Part shown: positions 9,213-19,874 of the stretch, in pieces
Position numbering within the stretch: the stretch's first letter is position 1
Layout: every line of letters starts with the position of its first letter
NCBI RefSeq assembly: GCF_009674535.1
Contig: NZ_WKJK01000005.1
Location: 248,001-312,000 of the forward strand
Source: Duganella guangzhouensis
GTDB lineage: Bacteria > Pseudomonadota > Gammaproteobacteria > Burkholderiales > Burkholderiaceae_D
Direction of reading: 5' to 3'
DNA: 64,000 nucleotides
Notes under the pieces: generated by a model
What the model saw: only the letters and a program-made list of their open reading frames with translations
Database searches by the model: none
What the model was told of the DNA's origin: nothing
Position numbers and translations under genes: made by a program

Positions 9213-10373
9213 ATGACTATCGATATCTTCTGGCGTATTCCCACCCACGGCGAACCAAGCTCGCACCGTGCGCGCATTCCATTTCGTGGCGACTGGTTCC
9301 CCGGTAACGACAACCTGCGCAAGGCTGGTCTGGGTGGCGGTGGCGCCGATGGCTTTAACTATCTGGACTACATCGCTGAAATCGCCCACGCGGCCGAAGT
9401 CTCCGGCTTCCAGGGCGGCTTGATTCCATCCTTCCCGATGACCGACGAGCCGTGGGTGATTTCCTCGCTGCTGGCACGCGAGACCAGCACCTTCCGCTTC
9501 ATGATCCCGTTCCAGCCGGGCTTTCTGAATCCGGTGGTGGCAGCGCGCATGACCGCTAGCCTGCAGCGCGCCACCGGCGGCCGCGCGCTGTACAACGTCA
9601 TTACCGGTGGCGGCGGTCCGTCGCAGCTGTGGTGGGGCGATTCGGCCGGCCATGACGACCGTTATACCCGTACCACCGAATTCCTCGATGTGGTGCGCGG
9701 TGTCTGGCGCGGCGGGCCGTTCTCGTATCAGGGCAAGTTCTATCAGGTGGAAGACGCCGGCCTGGCGCATCCGCTGTCGGAGCAGGAGTTCCCCGAGATT
9801 TACTTCTCCGGTTCGTCCGACGCGGCGCTGGTGTCGGCCTCCAGGCACGCCGATTACTACCTGACCTGGCTGGAGCCGTTCGATCAGCTGCGCGAGAAAT
9901 TCCGCCGCGTGAAGGAGAAGACCGACCAACTGGGTCGCAAGATCAAGTGCGCGGTGCGGGTCGACATCATCGCTCGTCCCACCGAGGAAGAGGCATGGGA
10001 AGAAGTGCGCAAGGGTTTCGACAACGTCGACCCGGCCACGCTGCGCCAGTTCCTCGGCCAGGACGGCGGCGATTCGGTGGGCGCGGCACGCCAGCGTGGC
10101 AACCGTCCAAGCACCATCAACAGCTACAAGGATTTGATCAGCGAGCCGAATATCTGGACCGGCTTCAATCTGTTCCGTGGCGGCCAAACACAGGGCATCG
10201 TCGGCAGCTACGAGCAGGTGGCGCAGCGGCTGGACGATCTGGTGCAACTGGGCGCGGACGCCTTCATCCTGGCCAGTACGCCGCATCTGGAGGAGGCCTA
10301 CCGCGTCGGCGAGGAAGTGCTGCCGCTGCTGCGCGGCCATAGCAACTCGCAGTTGCTGCGCGCGGTCGGCTGA
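9213..10373 (+). CDS. LLM-class flavin-dependent monooxygenase, SsuD-like
   Basis: The 386-residue product is close to SsuD in length and pattern: MTIDIFWRIPTHGEP, NYLDYIAEIAHAAEVSGFQG, FRFMIPFQPGFLNPVVAARM, then GRALYNVITGGG, and a C-terminal LEEAYRVGEEVLPLLRG. SsuD-type enzymes convert sulfonates to aldehyde plus sulfite with FMNH2 and O2. The segment GLGGGGADGF replaces part of the usual N-terminal loop and may affect substrate choice. Two non-identical monooxygenases in tandem suggest successive oxidations or two substrates, as in sulfone-to-sulfinate pathways (inference). Start 9213 has AGGA upstream. Confidence 0.9.
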   Translation: MTIDIFWRIPTHGEPSSHRARIPFRGDWFPGNDNLRKAGLGGGGADGFNYLDYIAEIAHAAEVSGFQGGLIPSFPMTDEPWVISSLLARETSTFRFMIPFQPGFLNPVVAARMTASLQRATGGRALYNVITGGGGPSQLWWGDSAGHDDRYTRTTEFLDVVRGVWRGGPFSYQGKFYQVEDAGLAHPLSEQEFPEIYFSGSSDAALVSASRHADYYLTWLEPFDQLREKFRRVKEKTDQLGRKIKCAVRVDIIARPTEEEAWEEVRKGFDNVDPATLRQFLGQDGGDSVGAARQRGNRPSTINSYKDLISEPNIWTGFNLFRGGQTQGIVGSYEQVAQRLDDLVQLGADAFILASTPHLEEAYRVGEEVLPLLRGHSNSQLLRAVG

Positions 10374-10409
10374 GCGGCATCACCACAATAACTAACGATA
10401 GGGATGTAT

Positions 10410-12830
<2,421 letters not shown>

Positions 12831-12841
12831 GCACTCCTCAA

Positions 12842-12930
12842 ACCGTCGTTCCCGCGAAAGCGGGAACCCATAGAACGCCGAACCAGGATACTTAGCATGG
12901 ATTCCCGCTTTCGCGGGAATGACGACGGTA
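12842..12930. repeat. REPIN-like inverted pair of short palindromic repeats
   Basis: Two copies of a hairpin built on TTCCCGCGAAAGCGGGAA face each other (about 12842-12870 and 12897-12929), separated by about 26 bases. They form one large potential cruciform in the gap between two convergent genes. The arrangement matches REP doublets (REPINs) mobilised by RAYT transposases, and it may also act as a transcription terminator for both genes. Confidence 0.75.
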
Positions 12931-12947
12931 TTATGGTCGCAGGCGGG

Positions 12948-14024
12948 TTAGGCGGCGGCTGGCAGCGTGGCTTGCAGGCGCTGGCGGGCTTCTTCGATCG
13001 GGCCGTGGTCGACCCAGGCATTGAGGTCGAAGTCGCGGTCCAGCAGGCCGTGGATCAGCTGGAAGTTCTTCTGCTGGGCGAACAGTTCCAGCCGCTCTTG
13101 CGACAGATCCGGGGCCAGGTCGAGGTGGAAGCCGTCGCGGTAGGCTTCCACCACGCTGTCGGCCGAGCCGCGCGTTTCATCCTGCAGGATGCGGCGCAGT
13201 TCTGCCAGATTGTGCCTGGCCCAGTCGGCGGCGCGCAGGGTCTGGGTCAGGAAGCGCACCACCAGTTCGCGGTGGTTCTTCAGGAAATCCTCATGCACGG
13301 TGATCGGCCGTGGCGTACCGTTGTTGACGCGGAAGCGCTTGTGCGGCAGGTTGTCGATGTCGATGCCGACCACCAGCCCGGCCTCGCGCGCGGCGTGGGC
13401 GGCGGCCGCGCCCTTGACGTAGATGGCGTCCACTTCACCGCGATTCAGCGCGGCGATGCCTTGCCACAGGCCGCCGCCCAGATCGGCGCGGCCCCAGTCG
13501 CCCAGCTCCGGCGAGCGTCGGTTGCGCGCTTCTTCGGTGGCCAATTCGACCAGCACTGCGTCTTCCAGCGCCAGGCCGGCGGCGGCCAGCACGCCCTTGT
13601 AGCCGGCCAGGCTCATGCCGCGCGCGATGCTGTTGCCACGGCGGTTGTTGGCGATGTCGTCGGCGCGGAACGGCGGTAGCGCCAGGCGCTTGCCTTTGAG
13701 GTCGGCCGGCTGGTTGATGCCGGAGCCGGGACGAACCAGGATCGATTGCCACTCGTCGATCCAGGTCAGGCCGATCAGGCGGGTTGGCGCGCCTTGGGCG
13801 CGGGCTGGAATCGCCAGCAGGTTGCCGCCTTCGCGGATCAGCGTGTTCAACTGGTGGTCGTAGTGGTGTTTGGACAGCTCGCCACCGGCTTCCTGCAGGG
13901 TTTTGATGGCGATGCCATCGGCGGCAAATTCCTGATCCAGCCAGCCCAGCTTGTAGGCCAGCCCGGTCGCGGTGGGTACCGGACAGCGGGTGAACCAGAT
14001 GGTGTCTACGGGGGATGTGCTCAT
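12948..14024 (-). CDS. DszB-like sulfinate desulfinase / SsuA-type binding-fold protein
   Basis: The 358-residue product has the fold of sulfonate-binding proteins but no signal peptide: it starts MSTSPVDTIWFTRCPVPTAT. Its CPVP motif and downstream H-N9-R-x-G-G match DszB, the 2-(2-hydroxyphenyl)benzenesulfinate desulfinase, whose catalytic Cys27, His60 and Arg70 correspond to Cys14, His54 and Arg64 here. DszB releases sulfite from an aromatic sulfinate in the cytoplasm. A pure binding-protein role is the alternative, but the absence of an export signal argues against it. It is divergent from the aldolase operon and shares the palindrome at 14146-14175. Paralogues are at 19875 and 22006. Confidence 0.8.
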   Translation of the reverse strand: MSTSPVDTIWFTRCPVPTATGLAYKLGWLDQEFAADGIAIKTLQEAGGELSKHHYDHQLNTLIREGGNLLAIPARAQGAPTRLIGLTWIDEWQSILVRPGSGINQPADLKGKRLALPPFRADDIANNRRGNSIARGMSLAGYKGVLAAAGLALEDAVLVELATEEARNRRSPELGDWGRADLGGGLWQGIAALNRGEVDAIYVKGAAAAHAAREAGLVVGIDIDNLPHKRFRVNNGTPRPITVHEDFLKNHRELVVRFLTQTLRAADWARHNLAELRRILQDETRGSADSVVEAYRDGFHLDLAPDLSQERLELFAQQKNFQLIHGLLDRDFDLNAWVDHGPIEEARQRLQATLPAAA

Positions 14025-14085
14025 GTTTTTCCTTGGTGGTTGATTGGGGACGGCCGCGCTGCGGCGCTGCCGTTGCGGCTTGTTG

Positions 14086-14101
14086 TGCAGGAAATATGCC
14101 C
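14086..14101 (-). promoter_or_regulatory. Putative sigma-54 promoter of the DszB-like gene
   Basis: On the minus strand GGGCATATTTCCTGCA has the GG-N10-GC spacing. It is weaker than the other sites in the -24 block. It lies about 62 bp upstream of the start at 14024, facing away from the shared palindrome. Confidence 0.45.
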
Positions 14102-14145
14102 GGCCTCAGCCACGTCATGTGCTGCTGGTGCAGCAGCCGGGGGGG

Positions 14146-14175
14146 CAGCAACTGTTGCGTGCGCAACAGTTGCTG
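14146..14175. promoter_or_regulatory. 30-bp palindrome, candidate shared activator site
   Basis: CAGCAACTGTTGCG and CGCAACAGTTGCTG form perfect 14-bp arms around a 2-base centre. Each arm itself contains GCAAC-N-GTTGC, so the site holds two abutting copies of the motif. It sits between two oppositely directed GG-N10-GC promoters (14086-14101 and 14208-14222), which suggests one enhancer serving both transcripts. Confidence 0.65.
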
Positions 14176-14207
14176 CTGTTTTGGACGGTTTTTTGTCGCT
14201 TTTTCGC

Positions 14208-14222
14208 TGGCATAGCGATTGC
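14208..14222 (+). promoter_or_regulatory. Putative sigma-54 promoter of the organosulfur operon
   Basis: TGGCATAGCGATTGC has the GG-N10-GC spacing and a TTGC -12 block. It lies 38 bp upstream of the aldolase-like gene start at 14261, and the palindrome at 14146-14175 is 33 bp further upstream. Confidence 0.65.
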
Positions 14223-14260
14223 GTTATGACCTAGGTATCCCTCAACCTAAGGAGAATCAC

Positions 14261-15004
14261 ATGGCAGAATCCGCAACCCTGGACAAACCGGCAGCCGAGC
14301 ACAAACTGAGCGAGGCGGTGCTGGCCTTCGCCGAGCAAACCCGCAAGCAGGCGCAGATCGCCTTCGACGCGCTGCGCAGCACCGGCAGCCTGACCGCGTA
14401 TGGTACGGTGGGCTTTGTCGAACGCGTGCCGGGCGAGGAACTGGTGGTCATCGTCAACGACCCGGGGCCGTTCCGCAAGGGCGAGCCGCTGGTGGCGTCG
14501 ATTCTCGGCCTGGACGGCACGGTCTACGCCGGCAATAACGGCGGTGGCGGCAACCGTTATCTGAAGCTGTTCCGCACCCACGCCGACATCACCACCATCT
14601 CGCACGTGCATTCGCCGGCGTTGGGTGCGTGGGCGCAGACCCATCGCACGCTGCCGATCCGCTATGTGCCGGTGCAGCGCTTCCAACTGATCCGCGAGAT
14701 CCCGATCTACATCGATCGCCGTCAGCCGGAAGTCGATTACATCCTGGACCAGATCGCGCTGAATCCCTACAACACGGCGATCCTGGAAGCCAACGGCGGT
14801 TCCACGGTGTGGGGCAAACAGGGCTTGCTGAAAACTGCGGAATTCATTCTGCTGCTGGAAGAGGGCGCGAAGATTCAGATCGACGCGGAAGCCATCGGCG
14901 GCTCGCGCGATTTCGGTCCGGGCGTGCTGCGCCAGCAGTGGAAAATGAGCCCGTTGTACGAGAAAGCGCGCGAACTGAATCTGCTGCCTGCCACCGATCT
15001 GTAA
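14261..15004 (+). CDS. Class II aldolase/adducin-family protein
   Basis: The 247-residue product has the class II aldolase core: SLTAYGTVGFVERVPGEE, a metal-site HVHSPALGAW, and a C-terminal EANGGSTVWGKQG. Family members use a metal, usually bound by three His, to cleave or epimerise phosphorylated sugars or decarboxylate. Here the third ligand position, usually NHG, reads NGG, so the metal site looks altered. It is the first gene of the operon and starts at 14261 after AAGGAG. Its role in organosulfur use is unknown; handling the carbon product released after desulfuration is one possibility (inference). Confidence 0.82.
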   Translation: MAESATLDKPAAEHKLSEAVLAFAEQTRKQAQIAFDALRSTGSLTAYGTVGFVERVPGEELVVIVNDPGPFRKGEPLVASILGLDGTVYAGNNGGGGNRYLKLFRTHADITTISHVHSPALGAWAQTHRTLPIRYVPVQRFQLIREIPIYIDRRQPEVDYILDQIALNPYNTAILEANGGSTVWGKQGLLKTAEFILLLEEGAKIQIDAEAIGGSRDFGPGVLRQQWKMSPLYEKARELNLLPATDL

Positions 15005-15017
15005 GGGGATACCGACG

Positions 15018-16085
15018 ATGTTCGATGCATTTGTTGTGCAACGTCGCCGTCTGCTGGCGGCAGCGGCTTTGCTGATCTCGGGGGCGGCGTTCGCGGCACC
15101 GGCGGCCGGTCTACCGGAAACTGTGCGCATCGCGGCGGTGGCGCGTAATGCCACTGGCGGCAAGACGGCGTTTGCCGGTTCGTCGGCGCTGGTGGCCAAT
15201 CAGGGCTGGCTGGCGACGGAGCTGGGCAAGCTGGGCGTGCGGCTGGAGTGGGTGCCGGTGACCACCAATTCGGTGGCGGTGCAGGTCAACGAGGCGTTTG
15301 CCAACAAGTCGATCGACTTCGCGCAGTATGGGGATCTGCCGTCCATCATCGCCAACGCGTCGGGTTTGCAGACGCGGTTGGTGGTGCCGGGCGGGAGTCT
15401 GAGTAATACCTATCTGGTGGTGCCGTATAACTCGACGGCGCGTTCGATCCAGGATTTGAAGGGCAAGAAGATCGCGCTGCATCGCGGCCGGCCGTGGGAG
15501 TATCCGTTTGCACGGCTGCTGGAGGCGAGTGGCTTGAAGACCGGCGATGTCAAGCTGCTTAATCTGAATCCGCAGGCGGGAGCGGCGGCGCTGGCCAGTG
15601 GCAGTGCCGATGCGTTCTTCACGCTCAGTGATGCGTTTCTGCTGGAGGACAAGAAGATAGGTCGCATCATCTGGGCCAGCAAGACGCCGCCGCAGGATTG
15701 GAAGATGCGCGCGGAGCTGTGGGGTAGCGCGGATTTTCTGGCGAAGTATCCGCAACTGGCGCAGTTGGTGACGACGGCGTATGTGAGGGCGCACCAGATT
15801 GCCAGTGTGGATGGCGGGCGTGAGGAGTATATCCGCACCGAGGCCTTGTCCGGCCAGCCGGAAAGCGTGGTGCGGCGCGAGCTGGATGGCGATGCGCGGC
15901 CGTGGAAGCAGCGTTGGTCGCCGCGTCTGACGCCGGAGGTCAAGGCGCATTACGCGGCCGAGGCGCTGTACGCGAAGCAGGCTGGCTTGATCGGCAAGCC
16001 GCTGGATACCAGCACGCTGTACGCGCCGCAGTTTGTCGAGCAGGCGCTGGTTGACCTCAAGCTGCAGCAGTACTGGGCGCCATGA
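15018..16085 (+). CDS. ABC transporter periplasmic binding protein, sulfonate type
   Basis: The 355-residue product has a signal peptide (RRRLLAAAALLISGAAFA) and an SsuA/TauA-like periplasmic binding fold: VNEAFANKSIDFAQYGDLPS, DLKGKKIALHRGRPWE, LASGSADAFFTLSDA. It would deliver a sulfonate-like ligand to the adjacent permeases. It is paralogous to the binding protein at 20921-22009 (shared HRGRPWE and GAAALA motifs), suggesting two ligand specificities for one transporter. Its stop overlaps the next start (ATGA), so translation is coupled. Confidence 0.88.
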   Translation: MFDAFVVQRRRLLAAAALLISGAAFAAPAAGLPETVRIAAVARNATGGKTAFAGSSALVANQGWLATELGKLGVRLEWVPVTTNSVAVQVNEAFANKSIDFAQYGDLPSIIANASGLQTRLVVPGGSLSNTYLVVPYNSTARSIQDLKGKKIALHRGRPWEYPFARLLEASGLKTGDVKLLNLNPQAGAAALASGSADAFFTLSDAFLLEDKKIGRIIWASKTPPQDWKMRAELWGSADFLAKYPQLAQLVTTAYVRAHQIASVDGGREEYIRTEALSGQPESVVRRELDGDARPWKQRWSPRLTPEVKAHYAAEALYAKQAGLIGKPLDTSTLYAPQFVEQALVDLKLQQYWAP

Positions 16086-16960
16086 GTTCCATCATCACGA
16101 CTGGGGCGCCACAATCGGCTGCGCCGGGAGCGCGATCGGCTGCTCGTGCGCGGAGCGGCATCGGCGTCGGCGTCGGCGGCCGACTGCTGGAGTGCTGGCT
16201 GGCCGCGCGTTGGTCGGCGTGGACTTCGCCGCTGTTGCTGCTGGCCGTGTGGTCGCTCGCCACCTGGCTTGATTGGGCACCGGAGCAGATCCTGGTCTCG
16301 CCCCTGCAAGTGCTGCACACCGCCTGGGAGCTGACCGTGAGCGGCGAGCTGCAAGAACATCTGGAAGTCAGCCTGCTGCGGCTGGGCGGCGGTTTCGTCA
16401 TCGGCGGCATCGGCGGCATCGTGTTCGGCCTGCTGCTTGGCTTGTCGCCAGCACTGCGCGCCTACACCGCGCCCACCTTCCACGTGCTGCGCCAGCTGCC
16501 ATCGGTGGCGCTGATCCCGCTGTTCATCCTGCTGTTCGGCATAGGCGAAAGCTTCAAGATCTTCATCGTGGTGAAAGCCACCTTCTTCATCGTCGCGCTG
16601 GCCGTGCATGACGCCGTGGCCGGTCTGTCGGAGCGCTACATCGAAGTGGCACGCATTTACGGTTTCACGCGCTGGCAGCAGGTGCGGCGCGTGGTGCTGC
16701 CGGCCATTGTCCCGGCCACGCTGACCGGCGTGCGCATCGCGTTGAGCCGCTCGTGGATGGTACTGGTCGGCGCCGAACTGCTGGCCGCCGACAGCGGCCT
16801 CGGACAAATGATGGAAATGGCGCGCCAGATGTTCCGCCTGGACGTGGTGATGGTCGGCGTGGTGCTGACCGGCGCCATCGGCTTTGCGCTGGATCGTGGC
16901 TTACGTTGGCTGGAAGCGCACTTGATGCGCTGGCAGCGCGGCGACAAGGAGTCTGCATGA
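16082..16960 (+). CDS. ABC transporter permease (SsuC/TauC type)
   Basis: The 292-residue product has about six membrane segments and the binding-protein-dependent permease signature near YGFTRWQQVRRVVLPAIVPA, the EAA loop that contacts the ATPase. An N-terminal stretch of about 35 residues rich in Ala, Gly and Ser precedes the first helix and is longer than in SsuC. The gene overlaps its neighbours by 4 bp on both sides, within the aldolase-to-DszB operon. Confidence 0.88.
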   Translation: MSSIITTGAPQSAAPGARSAARARSGIGVGVGGRLLECWLAARWSAWTSPLLLLAVWSLATWLDWAPEQILVSPLQVLHTAWELTVSGELQEHLEVSLLRLGGGFVIGGIGGIVFGLLLGLSPALRAYTAPTFHVLRQLPSVALIPLFILLFGIGESFKIFIVVKATFFIVALAVHDAVAGLSERYIEVARIYGFTRWQQVRRVVLPAIVPATLTGVRIALSRSWMVLVGAELLAADSGLGQMMEMARQMFRLDVVMVGVVLTGAIGFALDRGLRWLEAHLMRWQRGDKESA

Positions 16961-17724
16961 AATTGAATTTCGCGGCCAACGCCGCAAAAGGGCTGCTGCT
17001 GCCACTGGCGCTGCTGGCCATCTGGGAATGGGCATCGCGCCAGGGCGCAGGTGCCGCCTATGTGTTTGTCCCGCTGGAGCAGCTGGCCAACGGATTGGCC
17101 GAGCTGCTGCGCAGCGGCGAATTGTGGCTGCACCTGCGCGCCAGCCTGACCCGCACGCTGCAAGGACTGCTGATCGGTGGCACGCTGGGCATCGCCACCG
17201 GCACGCTGATGGCACAATCGCGCGTGGCCGATCGCCTGATTGGTCCTCTGTTCCACAGCATCCGCCAGGTGCCGCTGCTTGGCCTGGTGCCGTTGCTCGG
17301 GTTGTGGGTCGGCAGCGGCGATGCCGCCAAGCTGCTGGTGATCGTCATCGCGGCGTTCTACCCGACGGTGCTGAATACCGCCGAGGGCATGCGCCAGGTC
17401 GACGCTTCGTATCGTGAAGTCGGCCGCATGCTGACGCTGACGCGCACCCAGACCTTCCGCCGCCTGCTGCTGCCGGCCGCGCTGCCGGCCATCGTCACCG
17501 GCATCACGCATGCGCAGGCGTTTGGTTGGCTGGCCTGTGTTGGCGGTGAATTGCTGTTTGCGGCGGGGCCGGGTATCGGCTCGCTGCTGATTAACGCCGA
17601 GCAGGGCGGCCGCATGGAAGTGGTGCTGCTCGCCGTGCTGGCGATCGCGCTGCTGGCGCAGGCCATGAACTTTGTGTTCCAGCGCGCCGCGCGCTTGCTG
17701 GTGCGGGGGCGCAGCAGCCTATGA
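16957..17724 (+). CDS. ABC transporter permease (SsuC/TauC type), second subunit
   Basis: The 255-residue product has about six membrane segments and an EAA-loop region (YREVGRMLTLTRTQTFRRLL then PAALPAIVTG). Together with the preceding permease it would make a heterodimeric channel, whereas SsuC normally acts as a homodimer. The start at 16957 overlaps the previous stop (ATGA); the longer open frame upstream lies inside the previous gene and is not used. Confidence 0.88.
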   Translation: MKLNFAANAAKGLLLPLALLAIWEWASRQGAGAAYVFVPLEQLANGLAELLRSGELWLHLRASLTRTLQGLLIGGTLGIATGTLMAQSRVADRLIGPLFHSIRQVPLLGLVPLLGLWVGSGDAAKLLVIVIAAFYPTVLNTAEGMRQVDASYREVGRMLTLTRTQTFRRLLLPAALPAIVTGITHAQAFGWLACVGGELLFAAGPGIGSLLINAEQGGRMEVVLLAVLAIALLAQAMNFVFQRAARLLVRGRSSL

Positions 17725-18965
17725 ACGCCCCTGTTATCGACGCCGTGCGCGCGGCGCCGGCCACCAATGAGGTGCGCCGTTTTCTGATCGGCTTTGTCGG
17801 CCTGACGCTGTTGTCCGGTATGACGATTGGCATGAACAAGGTACTCAGCACGCTGCTGGGGATACATCTGGGTGTCAGCAATTTGCAGTTGGCGGTGATT
17901 AGCAGCGCCGAGACGTTTGCCATGGCGCTGGGGACCATCCCGGCTGGCTACATTCTTTCGCGCGGCAATCCCAAGCACTTGTATGCGGCGGTCAGCCTGA
18001 CGCTGTCGGCGGCGTTTTGCGCTTTACCCTGGCTGCCGGGATGGCAGTGGGTGGCGTTGCTGATGTTTTTGGTGGGACTGTGCATCTCGCTGCGCATTGT
18101 GGCCATGAGCACCGTGTTTCTGGTGCGGCTGCCGGAGATCGGCCAGTCACGCGCAGGCTGGTACAAGGGCACGCTGACGTTGGGCATGCAGTTCGCCGGA
18201 CCGCTGACCGGCAACTACGCCATCGCCAATCTGGGACTGAAGGCGGGCTTTCTGGTGTCGGCAGGGATGTTCGCGCTGCTGGCGGTGCTCGGATGGCACG
18301 TGCTGCCGGAGCGCTCCGGCCGGACTGTGGGCGCGCAGCGTGGCACAGCGGCGGGGGCCGCCGACGTCGCCGAGCCGGCGTCCAGCTGGCGCGCGTTGTG
18401 GCGCTTGCCGGCGGTGCGCACCACTTATCTGTTCGAAGTGCTGGCCAGTTTCACTGCCTCCAGCGTGGGCGTGTTCTCGCTGCTGCTGGCGATGCGCGTG
18501 CTGCATTGGCCGCACCAGCACGCGGTGTGGCTGATGGCGGTGCAGGGACTGAGCTTTGTGGTGGTCTTGCTGGGCATGGGCAAGCCGGTGCTGGGTAGCC
18601 CGCATCGTGACCGCATCTACGGCGGCGCGCACCTGGCCATCATGCTGGCCTTGCTGTTGCTGGGCACCTTGCCATACACGCCGGCCTATTTGTTCGCCTC
18701 CGTGCTGCTGGGCCTTGGACTGGGCGTGAACGCGCTGGTGAACACCGACCGCATCGGCCGCGCGCCGGTGGACAAGGCGCGCGTGTCCTCGCATCTGACT
18801 TTGTTAGGCATGGTGGGCGGCACCGGCGGTGCATTGGCCGCCGGCCGTCTGGCCGACAGTATCGGTCTGCAGCACGTATTCCTGGCCTGGCTGCTGCCAT
18901 GGCTGCTGGCCTGGTGCTTCTATCACCTGCGCCGTGTTTTACCCCAAGGAGAAATCTCAGCATGA
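17721..18965 (+). CDS. MFS transporter embedded in the sulfonate ABC operon
   Basis: The 414-residue product has about twelve hydrophobic helices typical of the major facilitator superfamily, with a central loop near residues 200-225. It overlaps the permease before it and the ATPase after it by 4 bp each, so it is translationally coupled inside an ABC operon, which is unusual. It may export a toxic by-product (sulfite or the desulfurised carbon skeleton) or give low-affinity import; the sequence does not decide. Confidence 0.83.
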   Translation: MNAPVIDAVRAAPATNEVRRFLIGFVGLTLLSGMTIGMNKVLSTLLGIHLGVSNLQLAVISSAETFAMALGTIPAGYILSRGNPKHLYAAVSLTLSAAFCALPWLPGWQWVALLMFLVGLCISLRIVAMSTVFLVRLPEIGQSRAGWYKGTLTLGMQFAGPLTGNYAIANLGLKAGFLVSAGMFALLAVLGWHVLPERSGRTVGAQRGTAAGAADVAEPASSWRALWRLPAVRTTYLFEVLASFTASSVGVFSLLLAMRVLHWPHQHAVWLMAVQGLSFVVVLLGMGKPVLGSPHRDRIYGGAHLAIMLALLLLGTLPYTPAYLFASVLLGLGLGVNALVNTDRIGRAPVDKARVSSHLTLLGMVGGTGGALAAGRLADSIGLQHVFLAWLLPWLLAWCFYHLRRVLPQGEISA

Positions 18966-19849
18966 ACGCCCCGATCAACTTCACGGCCACCCAATTGCCA
19001 GTCGCCGAATTGCGCCGCGCGCGTAGCGGAAGCCTGCGGATCGAGCATGTCAGCAAATCGTTCCAGTTGAAATCCGGCCCGCTGCTGGTGCTGGACGATA
19101 TCTCGCTAACGGTGGAACCGGGCGAATTTGTCGCCATCGTCGGTGGTTCCGGCTGCGGCAAGTCGACCTTGCTGCGCCTACTGGCCGGGCTGGATACCGA
19201 TTATCAGGGCCAGTTGCTGCACGACGGCCAGCCGATCACCGGCACCGGCCTGCAACGCGGCCTGGTATTTCAGGATCACCGCCTGTTCCCGTGGCTGACG
19301 GTGGAGCAGAACGTGGCACTCAGCTTCACCAATACCGACGTGCCGGCCGCCGAACGCAAACAGCGGGTGGCGGCGGAGATCGCGCGCGTGGGTCTGGATG
19401 GTTTCGCGGACGCTTATCCGCACCAGCTGTCGGGCGGCATGTCGCAGCGCGCGGCGATTGCCCGCGCCCTGGTCGGCCGGCCCGACGTGCTGCTGCTGGA
19501 CGAACCGCTGGGCGCACTTGATGCGCTGACCCGCGTGCGCTTGCAGCAGGAGCTGCGCCGATTATGGCAGGACGAAGGCATCACCATGGTGATGGTGACT
19601 CACGATATCGAAGAAGCGGTCTATCTGGCCGACCGCATCGTAGTGCTGGAAGCGCGGCCGGGCCGTGTGCGCCGCATCCAGCCGGTGCCGCTGGCGCATC
19701 CACGCCAACGCGGCCAGACCGAATTCGTCACCATCCGCGATGGCCTGCACGCCGACTTCGGCGACCTGCGCGACGCACCACCCGCCACCGAGGCACCCGG
19801 CCTCGCGCAATGGGGCGCCGAAGACTGGGCGCGCCGGCTGGCGCTATAA
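18962..19849 (+). CDS. ABC transporter ATP-binding protein (SsuB/TauB type)
   Basis: The 295-residue product has all nucleotide-binding motifs: Walker A GGSGCGKST, Q-loop VFQDHRLFPW, signature LSGGMSQRAAIARAL, Walker B VLLLDEPLGALD and H-loop VTHDIEEA. It is closest in pattern to nitrate/sulfonate/taurine importers. It would energise the permease pair at 16082 and 16957. Start 18962 has AAGGAG and overlaps the MFS stop; longer in-frame starts lie inside the MFS gene. Confidence 0.9.
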   Translation: MNAPINFTATQLPVAELRRARSGSLRIEHVSKSFQLKSGPLLVLDDISLTVEPGEFVAIVGGSGCGKSTLLRLLAGLDTDYQGQLLHDGQPITGTGLQRGLVFQDHRLFPWLTVEQNVALSFTNTDVPAAERKQRVAAEIARVGLDGFADAYPHQLSGGMSQRAAIARALVGRPDVLLLDEPLGALDALTRVRLQQELRRLWQDEGITMVMVTHDIEEAVYLADRIVVLEARPGRVRRIQPVPLAHPRQRGQTEFVTIRDGLHADFGDLRDAPPATEAPGLAQWGAEDWARRLAL

Positions 19850-19874
19850 CCTCTCATTTATCAAGGAGACACTC

